Notes: a model not told the origin generated them from the letters alone. 37,847 bases of DNA from Longimicrobiaceae bacterium (GCA_035936415.1 DASYWD010000353.1:1-37847), one strand, 5' to 3'. Positions 15,632 to 23,705 are shown, numbered from the stretch's first letter. A program made the numbers and translations.

Positions 15632-16198
15632 ATGAACAACCGGACGGCGCTGCTGGAGAGTGCGCTCCGGCTCTTCGCGGAGCGGGGATACGACGCCGTG
15701 GGCGTGCAGGAGGTCTGCGACGCGGCGGGGGTGACCAAGCCGACCCTGTACCACTACTTCGGGAGCAAGCGCGGCCTGCTGGAGACGCTGGTCCGCGAGC
15801 GGTACGCGCCCTTCGTGGAGCGCCTGGCGCAGCTCGCCGGGTACACGGGCGACCTGCCGGCGACCCTGCAGCGGGTGGTGGGCGGCTGGTTCCGCTTCGC
15901 GGGGAGCGAGCCCAGGCTCTCCCGGCTGATGCTGGCGCTCTGGTTCGCCTCCCCCGCCTCCGAGGCCGTCCAGGTGGTCGCGCCGGCCCAGGCGGAGCAG
16001 CGGAGGATCCTGGAGGAGCTCTTCGCGCGGGCGGCGCAGGACCACGGCAACATGCGGGGACGGGAGCAGGCGTACGCGCTGACGCTCCTGGGGATGGTTC
16101 ACACCTACGTGGGCCTGGCGCTGAACGGCGGACCCGCGCCGGACGACGAGCTGGTTCGCCGCGCGGTACACCAGTTCTCCCATGGGATCTACTCGTAG
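15632..16198 (+). CDS. TetR/AcrR-family transcriptional repressor
   Basis: A 188-residue repressor. The DNA-binding domain spans about residues 4-50, with the helix-turn-helix VQEVCDAAGVTKPTLYHYFG. The C-terminal domain (to VRRAVHQFSHGIYS) is of the AcrR/TetR_C type with no recognisable ligand signature. It has a palindrome in its own promoter (15559-15570) and a matching one in front of the GH13 gene 65 bp downstream (16230-16241), so it probably represses both. The GGGAGGGG ribosome site precedes the ATG at 15632. Sugar or maltodextrin sensing would fit the target but is only inferred. Confidence 0.9.
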   Translation: MNNRTALLESALRLFAERGYDAVGVQEVCDAAGVTKPTLYHYFGSKRGLLETLVRERYAPFVERLAQLAGYTGDLPATLQRVVGGWFRFAGSEPRLSRLMLALWFASPASEAVQVVAPAQAEQRRILEELFARAAQDHGNMRGREQAYALTLLGMVHTYVGLALNGGPAPDDELVRRAVHQFSHGIYS

Positions 16199-16229
16199 GG
16201 CGGAGCGGCTTTCTTTTCGCTCCATCCTA

Positions 16230-16241
16230 TACCGACCGGTA
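16230..16241. promoter_or_regulatory. TetR operator (copy 2) before the GH13 gene
   Basis: TACCGACCGGTA has the same 5-bp arms (TACCG/CGGTA, 2-bp centre) as the operator at 15559-15570. It lies 21 bp upstream of the GH13 start and overlaps a possible -10 region (TATACC or the following TATACA). It suggests direct control of the glycosidase gene by the preceding TetR protein. Confidence 0.7.
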
Positions 16242-16262
16242 CGTATACACAGGAGGAGCCAC

Positions 16263-17624
16263 ATGCCGGGATGGGCCACCGACGCCGTCTTCTACCACCT
16301 CTACCCCCTGGGAGCGTTCGGCGCCCCGGCCCGGAACGACCTCCACTCCACGCCCGAGCCCAGGCTGGCGCAGCTCCACGACTGGATCCCGCACCTGCGG
16401 GAGCTGGGCATCGGCGCGCTGTACCTGGGGCCGCTCTTCGAGTCCACCACGCACGGATACGACACCGCCGACTACCACCACGTCGACCGCCGGCTGGGGA
16501 CCGACGCGACGCTGGCCGAGCTCGTAACGGCGCTGCACCGCGCCGGGATCCGGGTGGTGCTCGACGGCGTCTTCCACCACGTGGGTCGCGACTTCTGGGC
16601 CTTCCGCGACCTCCGGGCCCAGGGGGAGCGGTCCCCGTACCGCGACTGGTTCGCGGGCGTGGACTTCAGGCGGCGCAGCCCCCACGGCGACCCGTTCGCG
16701 TACGAGGGGTGGCGGGGGCACTACGACCTGGTGAAGCTGAACCTGCGCAACCCGGCGGTGCGGGAGCACCTGCTCGGGGCGGTGGAGCGGTGGGTCCGCG
16801 ACTTCGGCGTGGACGGGTTGCGGCTGGACGTGGCGGAGGACGTCGACCCGCGCTTCCTGGAGGAGCTGGCCGCCTTCTGCCGGCGGCTCCGGCCGGACTT
16901 CTGGCTCCTGGGCGAGGCCATCCACGGCGACTACCGGCGCCTGGCGAACGCCGCGATGCTGGACTCGGCCACCAACTACGAGGTGTACAAGGGGCTGCAC
17001 TCCAGCCACAACGACCGCAACTACTTCGAGCTGGCCTACGCGCTGGGCCGCCAGTTCGGGAAGCACGGGATCTACGCCGGCCTCCCCCTCTACAACTTCG
17101 CCGACAACCACGACGTGAACCGGGTGGCGAGCGTGCTCCGGGAGCCGGCCCACCTGTATCCGCTGCACGCGCTGCTGTTCACGATCCCGGGGGTGCCGTC
17201 CGTCTACTACGGGAGCGAGTGGGGGATCCCGGGACGGAAGAAGCGCGGCGACGACCGCCCGCTCCGGCCGCAGCTCCGCTGGCCGGAGGCGGCGGGCACG
17301 GCGCCGCACCCGGACCTGGCGCGCGCCATCGCGCGCTTCGCCCGGATCCGCCGGGAGTCCCCCGCCCTGCGCCGCGGCTCGTACCGCCAGCTCCACGTCG
17401 CCCACGAGCAGCTCGCCTTCACGCGCGAGAAGGACGGCGAGACGGTGGTGGTGGCGGTGAACTCGGCCGCGGAGCCGGCGGCGCTGGAAGTCGCCGCCCC
17501 GGTGCCGGACGGCACCACGCTGACCGACCTGCTGGAGCCTTCGGAGCGGTTCACCGCCCGCGCCGGCCGCCTGCGGATCGAGGCGGTGCCGCCGCGCTGG
17601 GCGCGCATCCTGGCGGTGCGGTAG
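16263..17624 (+). CDS. GH13 family alpha-glucan-active enzyme (alpha-amylase/glucosidase type)
   Basis: A 453-residue (beta/alpha)8-barrel glycoside hydrolase. All four GH13 signature regions are present: DGVFHHVG (101-108), GLRLDVAED with nucleophile D189, LLGEAIH with acid/base E218, and FADNHDVNR with transition-state stabiliser D284. A short beta-sandwich C-domain follows from about residue 365. There is no signal peptide, so it acts in the cytoplasm, probably on imported maltodextrins, trehalose or sucrose-like substrates. The sequence resembles intracellular neopullulanase/cyclomaltodextrinase-like or sucrose phosphorylase-related members more than secreted amylases; the exact specificity is open. 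AGGAGGAGCC precedes the ATG. Probably repressed by the upstream TetR. Confidence 0.88.
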   Translation: MPGWATDAVFYHLYPLGAFGAPARNDLHSTPEPRLAQLHDWIPHLRELGIGALYLGPLFESTTHGYDTADYHHVDRRLGTDATLAELVTALHRAGIRVVLDGVFHHVGRDFWAFRDLRAQGERSPYRDWFAGVDFRRRSPHGDPFAYEGWRGHYDLVKLNLRNPAVREHLLGAVERWVRDFGVDGLRLDVAEDVDPRFLEELAAFCRRLRPDFWLLGEAIHGDYRRLANAAMLDSATNYEVYKGLHSSHNDRNYFELAYALGRQFGKHGIYAGLPLYNFADNHDVNRVASVLREPAHLYPLHALLFTIPGVPSVYYGSEWGIPGRKKRGDDRPLRPQLRWPEAAGTAPHPDLARAIARFARIRRESPALRRGSYRQLHVAHEQLAFTREKDGETVVVAVNSAAEPAALEVAAPVPDGTTLTDLLEPSERFTARAGRLRIEAVPPRWARILAVR

Positions 17625-17657
17625 CACGAAACCGCTGTGGCCCCGCCGGGCTGCCCC

Positions 17658-18008
17658 TCAGTCCACGTTCGGGATCCGCTGCCGCCCGTCCGCGGTGGGC
17701 ACCGCGAACGCCACGTCGGCGAACATCTCCTCGTTGAACGGGTTGTAGTCCTCCCGCGGGGTGAAGGGCTGGTCCACGATCTGGGCCCCGTCGAACGAGG
17801 CGGCCTCCATGTTCTTCCACCCCCGCAGGATCCCCCCCGCGCTGTACCCGCCGATCTGGAAGCAGTGCATGAGCCGCTTCCCCGTGGTGGAGACGAACAC
17901 CATGTACGGCTCGACGATCCGGTAGCGCCCGGAGGGCTCCGTGAGCCAGACCAGGCTGAGCGCCTTCCCCGCGGCGACGAAGGTCGCCTCCACCTCTTCC
18001 GGCTCCAT
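17658..18008 (-). CDS. Conserved hypothetical protein (possibly WYL-like domain)
   Basis: A 116-residue soluble protein. The central part (YRIVEPYMVFVSTTGKRLMH, then FQIGGYSAGG) and the final ASFDGAQIVDQPFTP have the strand-turn pattern and the RxxEPY core that resemble a minimal WYL ligand-sensing domain, but without an N-terminal helix-turn-helix. This resemblance is weak and judged by eye. I start at MEPEEVEATF (ATG 18006-18008), since the upstream extension is compositionally odd. It converges with the GH13 gene, 33 bp between stop codons. Confidence 0.65.
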   Translation of the reverse strand: MEPEEVEATFVAAGKALSLVWLTEPSGRYRIVEPYMVFVSTTGKRLMHCFQIGGYSAGGILRGWKNMEAASFDGAQIVDQPFTPREDYNPFNEEMFADVAFAVPTADGRQRIPNVD

Positions 18009-18134
18009 TGCGCCTCTCGCGGAAACGTCCGTGGCACGAACCCTGTAGGGAACCCGCCCTCCCGCGGATGCAGAAACGGTTCCACGGTCCGGAGGGTCCG
18101 GAGCGCCGCGCGGGACCGCGAACACCGGAGAAGC

Positions 18135-18410
18135 ATGCCCCCGCAGCGCCGCGCGTCGGACCGCACCTCGGTGAAGCTGGTCGGCTGGGTCGCCTGCCTC
18201 GCGCTGGCGGGGTCACTGACGTACACCTTCATCCGCGCGCTGGTGGAGGGGCCGGCGCAGGTGGACCCGCTCTTCTTCGCCATGCAGACGCTGGCGAGCC
18301 TGCTCTTCCTAGTCTACAGCATCCGGCTCCGCAACGGCATCTTCGTGGCGGCGAACACCGTCGCGCTGGTGAACGCCGTGGGCACCCTGGTGGTCGCCGC
18401 CACCCACTGA
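18135..18410 (+). CDS. Small three-helix membrane protein (PQ-loop/LAB_N-like)
   Basis: A 91-residue inner-membrane protein with three hydrophobic segments: about 16-36, 44-61 and 66-88. The spacing and the phrase LLFLVYSIRLRNGIFVAANT resemble the half-repeat of PQ-loop/SemiSWEET proteins and the LAB_N domain found in front of lipid A disaccharide synthases. No PQ motif is obvious, so this is a tentative fold guess. The ATG at 18135 follows a GGAG ribosome site. A short hairpin plus T5 covers the stop codon. Confidence 0.6.
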   Translation: MPPQRRASDRTSVKLVGWVACLALAGSLTYTFIRALVEGPAQVDPLFFAMQTLASLLFLVYSIRLRNGIFVAANTVALVNAVGTLVVAATH

Positions 18411-18425
18411 GCCGGGCTCATTTTT
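18408..18425 (+). terminator. Intrinsic terminator covering a stop codon
   Basis: TGAGC (18408-18412) pairs with GCTCA (18416-18420) around CGG, followed by TTTTT (18421-18425). The left arm includes the TGA stop of the small membrane protein gene. Confidence 0.55.
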
Positions 18426-18460
18426 CCAGTCGTGGCGCGGGTTTCACGTTCCTTGCGGGG

Positions 18461-18490
18461 TTGACCCCGGCGGGGGCGGCGGGGTATCGT
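18461..18490 (+). promoter_or_regulatory. Likely sigma-70 promoter of the porin-hydrolase operon
   Basis: TTGACC (18461-18466) and TATCGT (18485-18490) are separated by 18 bp and lie about 100 bp before the OmpP1/FadL-type gene. This leaves an untranslated leader of roughly 95 nt. Confidence 0.5.
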
Positions 18491-18592
18491 GCACCGCCCG
18501 GCGGGGAGCCGTCCCGACCCGTGTCCGCCCACCGTTCCTCCCTTCGCCGGCACCCCCGGCGATGCCACCTCGTATTTTATGAGGAGAGTCGT

Positions 18593-19990
18593 ATGAGACG
18601 AAGTCTTGTCATCGCAGGTACCGCACTCGCCGTCACCGCCGCGTCCGCGCACGCGCAGGGGTCGAGCGTGCTCACCCACAGCTCCTGCAGCATGGCCCGG
18701 GGCGGTGCGGGGGTAGCGGCGCCCTGCGCCGACGGATCGGCGATCCTGTTTAGTCCGGCTGCGCTGACCATGCAGCCCAGCACCATCGGCCTGGGCGTCG
18801 CGGGGATCACCCAGGAGCGTGAGTTCACCTTCGACGCCACAGGCGAGCGGCTCCGGACCGACGCGGAAACGACGCAGGTACCGTACGGATACGCCAGCTA
18901 CCGTTTCAGCGAGCGGCTCGCGGCCGGAATCGGGGTGTTCGCGCCGTACGGGGCGGGGATCGAGTGGCCCCTCGAGTTCGAGGGCCGCTTCGTCAGCTAC
19001 GACTCGGACCTGCGGAACATCTACATCCAGCCCACGGTGGCCTTCCAGGCGGCCCCCTGGCTCTCCGTGGGAGCGGGGGTGGACGTCGTCCGCGCCTCCA
19101 TCGAGATCAACCAGCGGCTGGACCTTGCGACCACGCCGACCGGTGCTCTGAATCCGGTGACCGGAGCGCCGCTGACGTTCGGCAACCTGGGAGTCCCGCT
19201 GGGCACCGACTTCGCCGAGGCCAGGCTCGAAGGCAACGGCACGGGCTACGGGTTCCACCTGGGGGCCATCGCCCGGTTCTCGGACCGCTTCTCTGTAGGT
19301 GCACGATACCTGAGCTCGGTGGAGATCGACTACGAGGGCGACGCGACGTTCTCTGCCGTTCCGACCGGGCTGACGCTCGCTGCCGGGAACCCGCTCAGGG
19401 CGCCGGCCGGCACCCCGGTCGACCTTCTCATCGCCCCGCAGTTCACGTCGGGATCGCTGGTCAACCAGGGCCTCGCTACCAGCCTGACCCTCCCGGACCA
19501 GCTCGTCGTCGGCGTGGCGGTCCGTCCGGTTCCCGCTCTGCAGCTCATGGCCGACTACCAGTGGACGGGATGGGAGAAGTTCGACGAGGCGCCCATCGAC
19601 TTCGAGACCTCCACCGATCAGGTGCTGGTGCTCGACTACCAGAATACCGACACCTGGCGCCTGGGCGCGGAGTTCGCGGCCACGAATGCGCTGGCGCTGC
19701 GGGCCGGCTTCATCTACAACACCGCCGCGGAACGCGAGTTCTCGGTCTCGCCGCTTCTCCCCGAGGCCGAGCGCAACTACTACACGGCAGGAATCGGGTA
19801 CCGGCTGGCGAACGGGCTCGGCATCGACGTGGGATACCAGTACATCGACCAGTCTGACCGGCGGGGGCGCGTCCGCGGGCGGGAGCCCGGCCTCTCCGAG
19901 GCTCAGCTCCGGGCTCTGAACGTGGGCGTCTACTCGGTGGACGCGAGCGTGCTGGGCATCACCCTGTCGTACCACCTCGGCGGACGCTGA
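18593..19990 (+). CDS. OmpP1/FadL-family outer-membrane transport protein
   Basis: A 465-residue beta-barrel protein. The signal peptide (RSLVIAGTALAVTAASAHAQ) is followed by the conserved N-terminal hatch pattern of FadL-type porins: MARGGAGVAAPCADGSAILF with SPAALTM in place of NPAGL. Alternating amphipathic strands follow (for example GYGFHLGAIARFSDRFSVGA and QLMADYQWTGWEKFDE), ending in an aromatic-poor strand ITLSYHLGGR. FadL proteins carry long-chain fatty acids and other hydrophobic molecules across the outer membrane. GGAGAG precedes the ATG at 18593. The SGNH-hydrolase lipoprotein gene follows 43 bp later, suggesting that released acyl chains are imported. Confidence 0.85.
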   Translation: MRRSLVIAGTALAVTAASAHAQGSSVLTHSSCSMARGGAGVAAPCADGSAILFSPAALTMQPSTIGLGVAGITQEREFTFDATGERLRTDAETTQVPYGYASYRFSERLAAGIGVFAPYGAGIEWPLEFEGRFVSYDSDLRNIYIQPTVAFQAAPWLSVGAGVDVVRASIEINQRLDLATTPTGALNPVTGAPLTFGNLGVPLGTDFAEARLEGNGTGYGFHLGAIARFSDRFSVGARYLSSVEIDYEGDATFSAVPTGLTLAAGNPLRAPAGTPVDLLIAPQFTSGSLVNQGLATSLTLPDQLVVGVAVRPVPALQLMADYQWTGWEKFDEAPIDFETSTDQVLVLDYQNTDTWRLGAEFAATNALALRAGFIYNTAAEREFSVSPLLPEAERNYYTAGIGYRLANGLGIDVGYQYIDQSDRRGRVRGREPGLSEAQLRALNVGVYSVDASVLGITLSYHLGGR

Positions 19991-20033
19991 GCCCTTCGCG
20001 CACCCGACACAGAATCCAGAAAGAGATCTTCTC

Positions 20034-21266
20034 ATGAGACGAAACAGGTTCAAGCTCCTCGCGCTCACCCTGTCGGCAGCGTCCGTCCTGGCCGCCTGCG
20101 CGGAGGACGACGCGACGCCCATCGCCCCCGTCGCACCGAGCGTCGGCGGCGAGCTTTTCACCCGCTACGTGTCGCTGGGCCAGTCGAACACCGCCGGCCT
20201 GATGTCGGCCGGGATCAACGACAGCACCCAGCACCTGCCGTATCCGGTTCTCCTGGCGAGGAAGGCCGGGGCGGGCGAGCGGTTCTTCGTGCCCTCGCTC
20301 GAGATGCCGGGGTGTCCGCCGCCGCTCCTGGGCCCGCAGCCGCTCACCAGCCAGCGCGTCGGCGGCGGGACGGCCACGACCTGTGCGCTGCGTGCCCCCG
20401 AAAATCTCCCGTTCGTCTCGAACCTAGCCGTGCCCTCGTCGCGGATCGTCGACTGGGTGAACAACGGGCTGCCGGACACCCGCTCGAACGCTCTGACCAC
20501 GCTGATCCTGGGTGGCCGGACGCAGCTCCAGGCCATGCGGGACGCGAACCCGACGTTCGTCTCCGTCTGGCCCGAGGGGAACGACGTGCTCGGAGCCGCC
20601 GCCGCCGGCGTTCCCGCGGCCGCGACCTCCCAGGCCGCGTTCGAGGCGGCGCTGGACCAGATCGTCGCCGGGATCAAGGCGGAGGGCGCGCAGGCGCTCT
20701 TCATGAGCGTGCTCAACGTGCCGCTGGTGGCCCCCGCCCTGCAGCCGGGCGCCTACTACTTCGCCCTCCAGGCCGCCGGCCAGTCGCCCAAGCCGGTCAG
20801 CCCCAACTGCGCGCCGGGGACCCCGGGCGGCTCCAGCCTGGTGTCGTTCGGCCTGCTCACCGATCCCAGCGTCGCCGTCATCAGCTGCAACGCCACCGAC
20901 CCGGGCGTGCTGAGCCCCGCCGAGATCGGGGACGTCACCGCGCGGGTGAACGCCTACAACGCCGCGCTGAAGGCGCGGGCCGACGCGAACGGCTGGGCCT
21001 ACCTCGACGTGAACGCCGTCGCCATGACCCAGGTCCTGAACGACCCCAACAAGCTGCGCAAGTGCCAGGGACTGGCGACCGCCACCCTCGCGACCTTCGC
21101 GCAGGCGGTGGCGGCCACCTGCCCCGGCCCCACGGCGCCCAACTTCTGGGGGTCCTTCATGTCGTTCGACCCCATCCACTTCAACGCGCAGCTGCACCAG
21201 CTCATCGCCAACGAGGCGGCCAGGGCCATCAACGGCAAGTTCGGAACGACCCTGCCGACGAGCTGA
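20034..21266 (+). CDS. SGNH/GDSL-hydrolase family lipoprotein
   Basis: A 410-residue lipoprotein. The signal ends in lipobox LAAC (C22), placing it on a membrane facing the periplasm or the cell surface. Block I is RYVSLGQSNTAG with candidate nucleophile S51 (GQSN replaces the more usual GDSL). Block III is WPEGND, and block V is SFDPIHFN with the catalytic Asp-His pair near the C-terminus. These are the parts of an SGNH esterase/lipase. Four or more cysteines in the insert suggest disulfides. It follows the FadL-type porin gene by 43 bp and a strong terminator lies after it, so the two form a likely lipid-ester hydrolysis and uptake pair. Confidence 0.82.
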   Translation: MRRNRFKLLALTLSAASVLAACAEDDATPIAPVAPSVGGELFTRYVSLGQSNTAGLMSAGINDSTQHLPYPVLLARKAGAGERFFVPSLEMPGCPPPLLGPQPLTSQRVGGGTATTCALRAPENLPFVSNLAVPSSRIVDWVNNGLPDTRSNALTTLILGGRTQLQAMRDANPTFVSVWPEGNDVLGAAAAGVPAAATSQAAFEAALDQIVAGIKAEGAQALFMSVLNVPLVAPALQPGAYYFALQAAGQSPKPVSPNCAPGTPGGSSLVSFGLLTDPSVAVISCNATDPGVLSPAEIGDVTARVNAYNAALKARADANGWAYLDVNAVAMTQVLNDPNKLRKCQGLATATLATFAQAVAATCPGPTAPNFWGSFMSFDPIHFNAQLHQLIANEAARAINGKFGTTLPTS

Positions 21267-21300
21267 TCGCCCGGCACCCGTACCGGAGCCGGTCAGGCAG

Positions 21301-21334
21301 CGAATGGGCGGTCCCTCACGGGGCCGCCCATTCG
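21301..21334 (+). terminator. Strong hairpin terminator after the SGNH gene
   Basis: CGAATGGGCGG (21301-21311) pairs with CCGCCCATTCG (21324-21334), extended inward by TCCC/GGGG with one G-U pair and a TCAC loop: a 15-bp stem. It lies 35 bp after the stop. There is no T tract, as is common in GC-rich genomes. Confidence 0.65.
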
Positions 21335-21404
21335 CCGTTCCGGCGGTCGCGCCGTCTCCCGGGACTTCGTATATTCGGGGGACACGCACCCGAAGGATCC
21401 GCAC

Positions 21405-21854
21405 ATGGCCGATCAGCCGACCCCCCAGGTCCCCCCGGGGATCCAGAAGATCCTGAACCGCTTCTCCACGATGAACCGGGAGATGGCGACGCAGGCGCTG
21501 GTCCAGTACTCGCACCGGCTCCCCGCGCTCCCGGAGCGGCTCCAGGCGCTGGACCCGGAGCAGTACCGGGTGCACGAGTGCCTGACCCCCGTCGCCCTCT
21601 TCGCGGAGGTGGAGGACGGGAAGATGCACTACTACGCCGACGTGCCGCAGGGTGCGCCCACCATCCGCGCCCTCCTGGCCATGCTCTTCGACGCCCTGAA
21701 CGGCCAGCCGCCGGAGACCACCCTCGCCATCCCGCCCGACTTCGTCCGGCAGGTGATGAACAAGATCGGGCTGGGCACGCGCGAGGTGGGGCTGAACGCC
21801 ATGGTGGAGCGGTTGAAGCGCGCCGCCCGCGAGGCCTCGGCGGCCGGGGCCTGA
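21405..21854 (+). CDS. sufE: SufE-like cysteine desulfurase sulfur acceptor
   Basis: A 149-residue SufE. The acceptor cysteine is C59 in RVHECLTPV, and the fold-specific stretch GAPTIRALLAMLFDALNG and the C-terminal GLNAMVERLKRAA fit the family. SufE takes persulfide sulfur from the cysteine desulfurase SufS and passes it to the SufBCD scaffold for Fe-S cluster assembly. No sufS or sufBCD gene lies nearby. A TATATT (21370-21375) about 30 bp upstream is a possible -10 element, with no good -35. Confidence 0.9.
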   Translation: MADQPTPQVPPGIQKILNRFSTMNREMATQALVQYSHRLPALPERLQALDPEQYRVHECLTPVALFAEVEDGKMHYYADVPQGAPTIRALLAMLFDALNGQPPETTLAIPPDFVRQVMNKIGLGTREVGLNAMVERLKRAAREASAAGA

Positions 21855-21999
21855 CCCGGCGGCGCCCCTCGCGCGGGGGCGCCCGCACCCCTTGCGGCGG
21901 AGCGGTGCGGACGTTCTTTTTACGCTTTCCGCCGCACCCCGATCCGTCCAGCGCCGGGCCCGGTGCGGACGAGGACGTCGACACCAAAGGAGATGACGC

Positions 22000-22527
22000 A
22001 TGCGTAACGCACTTCGAGCCCTGCCGAGATCCATGGGCTCGTTGCTGTGCGCGGCCCCGGTGCTGCTCGTCGGCCTGACCGCCTGCCTCCCGGAGGGGGG
22101 ATACGACAAGGTCGTCGCCCGCGAGCAGCGGGAGCTTCCTGCCCACGCGTTCCCGGAGCCGCCGCGCGTCATCGCCGGCGTCGGCCAGGGCGGCGCCGGG
22201 GCGCAGCTGGTGGCGACCAACCTCCCCGCCGGCGTCACCCAGGAGATGGTGGACGAGGGGCAGCAGCTCTACGGTACGGTGTGCGTGGCCTGCCACGGCC
22301 CCGGCGGCACCGGCTCGCCCGCCGGCCCGCAGCTCACCGACGGCCAGTGGCTGAACATCTCCGGCAGCTTCGAGGAGATCGGCGGCGTCATCGCCAACGG
22401 CGTCCCGAACCCCAAGCAGTACCCCGGGGTCATGCCCCCGCGCGGCGGCGGCAACTTCGACGAGGCGCAGATCCGGGCGCTCGCGGCCTACGTCTACGCC
22501 CTGAGCCACCAGGGGGGCGGCGCATGA
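22000..22527 (+). CDS. Cytochrome c lipoprotein (single heme)
   Basis: A 175-residue c-type cytochrome. The N-terminal signal ends in lipobox LTAC (C29), predicting a lipid-anchored periplasmic protein. The heme-binding CVACH is at C95, C98 and H99, and the likely sixth ligand is M145 in GVMPPRGG. The cytochrome domain covers about residues 80-170; residues 30-80 are a Pro/Gly-rich linker. It should be a small electron carrier or the donor to a terminal oxidase. AAAGGAGATG precedes the start. Its stop overlaps the start of the next gene (ATGA), so the two are translationally coupled. Confidence 0.92.
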   Translation: MRNALRALPRSMGSLLCAAPVLLVGLTACLPEGGYDKVVAREQRELPAHAFPEPPRVIAGVGQGGAGAQLVATNLPAGVTQEMVDEGQQLYGTVCVACHGPGGTGSPAGPQLTDGQWLNISGSFEEIGGVIANGVPNPKQYPGVMPPRGGGNFDEAQIRALAAYVYALSHQGGGA

Positions 22528-22901
22528 AGCGCGACGAGGGGAGCGAGGGGACCTTCCGCACGGTCCGCGGGCGGTACCAGGACTGGTTCGGCGCCGGGGA
22601 CCGGGGCTCCCTCCCCGGCCGGGCCGTCGCGGACGACTACGACCACCCGGACACCGGTACAGAGGGAGGAGAGATGGGGAAGATGGTCCTGATGGGAATC
22701 GGCGGCGGCATCGGGGTGGTGCTCCTCGCGCTGGCCGTGCTCTCGTTCGTGACGGCGGCGCAGTGGGGCGAGATCGCCCGGGACGGCGCCGCGACCGGGT
22801 ACACGGTGGTGGGCATCTTCCTCGTCATCGCCGGGCTGGGCTCGATCATCGCCACGTGGAACCACCTCTTCCGCGCGGCGGGCGCTCCGGCGCACCACTG
22901 A
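22524..22901 (+). CDS. Small membrane protein coupled to cytochrome c
   Basis: A 125-residue protein of unknown family. A charged, cytoplasmic-looking N-terminus (about 1-50) is followed by two hydrophobic helices, about residues 54-79 (MVLMGIGGGIGVVLLALAVL) and 91-111 (GYTVVGIFLVIAGLGSII). The ending is short and His-containing (APAHH). The start overlaps the cytochrome stop by 4 bases. It may be a membrane partner of the cytochrome in electron transfer. An internal ATG at 22674 would make a version with the helices only, and it too has a GGAGGAG ribosome site. Confidence 0.7.
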   Translation: MKRDEGSEGTFRTVRGRYQDWFGAGDRGSLPGRAVADDYDHPDTGTEGGEMGKMVLMGIGGGIGVVLLALAVLSFVTAAQWGEIARDGAATGYTVVGIFLVIAGLGSIIATWNHLFRAAGAPAHH

Positions 22902-22927
22902 TACACGCGGGCTGTCGGCAAAAGTGT

Positions 22928-22956
22928 TGACAGAATAGACGGAGCCGCTTAGGATA
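22928..22956 (+). promoter_or_regulatory. Near-consensus sigma-70 promoter
   Basis: A perfect -35 TTGACA (22928-22933), a 17-bp spacer and -10 TAGGAT (22951-22956). It faces the ZU5-like lipoprotein gene, with a leader of about 90 nt. It is the best sigma-70 match I see in the window. Confidence 0.75.
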
Positions 22957-23051
22957 GGAACGAAGCACCCAGCTTTGTTCGTCGCAACGGCTCCGCCCAC
23001 TCTCCCTCCGGGGCTCGTCGCTTCCTTCACCCTCATCGTTCGGAGGCCTCC

Positions 23052-23597
23052 ATGGCCAACTTTCGCCTGCGCGCCGGTTTTGGCGTGCTCCTCGCCGGAA
23101 TCCTGATCACCATCGGCGGCTGCAGCGAGCCGTCTGCCGTCGTGGATGCCGGCTCGGAGGCCGGCCATAGATACCAGTTCGTGGAGGGGCAGCAGCCGGT
23201 CGGCGGGGCCTCTTACACCGTGGTGGGGACGCCCCGGGTGGAGCAGGTGATCGGCCCGGAGGGCGGCACGCTGCAGATCCCGGGCGGACACACGCTCGCA
23301 TTCCCCGCGGGGGCGCTGAGCAAGCCGACTCGCATCCAGGCCAAGGCGGATGCGCGGTACGTGGGAGTGGAGCTAGAGCCGCACGGGCTGCAGTTCCCGG
23401 CCGGGAACGGTCCAGTCCTGACCCTGAGCATGCAAGCCGCTCAGATGAACCAGTTCGCGAGCTTTTCGATCCTGTACGTGTCTCCGTCCGGTACCATCCT
23501 CGAGGTTCTCAGCGCCGATGCGGATCGCGTGCGGAATACGCTCACCACCCGCCTCTCTCACTTCTCGGGCTACCTGGCGGGTGGACACAGGAGCTAG
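23052..23597 (+). CDS. Lipoprotein with ZU5-like domain
   Basis: A 181-residue lipoprotein. The signal (FGVLLAGILITIGGC) ends in a GGC lipobox near C24. After a linker, the segment EQVIGPEGGTLQIPGGHTLA, followed by FPAGALSKPTRI, matches the start of ZU5-type beta-sandwich domains (GGxL...G..L.IPxGAL), and the phrase GVELEPHGLQFP also fits. Such domains are common in secreted proteins of this phylum, usually as binding modules. Codon choice is less GC-biased at third positions than in most of the window. A near-consensus promoter lies upstream and a terminator downstream, so it is a single-gene unit. Confidence 0.8.
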   Translation: MANFRLRAGFGVLLAGILITIGGCSEPSAVVDAGSEAGHRYQFVEGQQPVGGASYTVVGTPRVEQVIGPEGGTLQIPGGHTLAFPAGALSKPTRIQAKADARYVGVELEPHGLQFPAGNGPVLTLSMQAAQMNQFASFSILYVSPSGTILEVLSADADRVRNTLTTRLSHFSGYLAGGHRS

Positions 23598-23637
23598 ATC
23601 CCGTAGTCATCCGGCACGTTAGCAGACCTCAGCACGA

Positions 23638-23664
23638 GGGGACCCGTGAGAACGGGGCCCCTTT
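23638..23664 (+). terminator. Intrinsic terminator after the ZU5-like lipoprotein
   Basis: GGGG and CCCGT (23638-23647) pair with ACGGG and CCCC (23652-23661) around one mismatch and a GAGA loop, followed by TTT. It overlaps the GTG at 23646 that could otherwise be a start for the next gene, and so argues for the ATG at 23706. Confidence 0.7.
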
Positions 23665-23705
23665 GTCCTGTTTGGGGATCTTCGAAAAGCGACCGCGGCA
23701 GCGAC

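Noticed and set aside
17658-18008. Calling the small protein a WYL regulator
   Set aside because: There is no DNA-binding domain and the resemblance covers only a few positions, so it is kept as hypothetical.
23646-23705. GTG at 23646 as the start of the HD-GYP gene
   Set aside because: It lies in the loop of an intrinsic terminator and would add residues unlike a TPR start.
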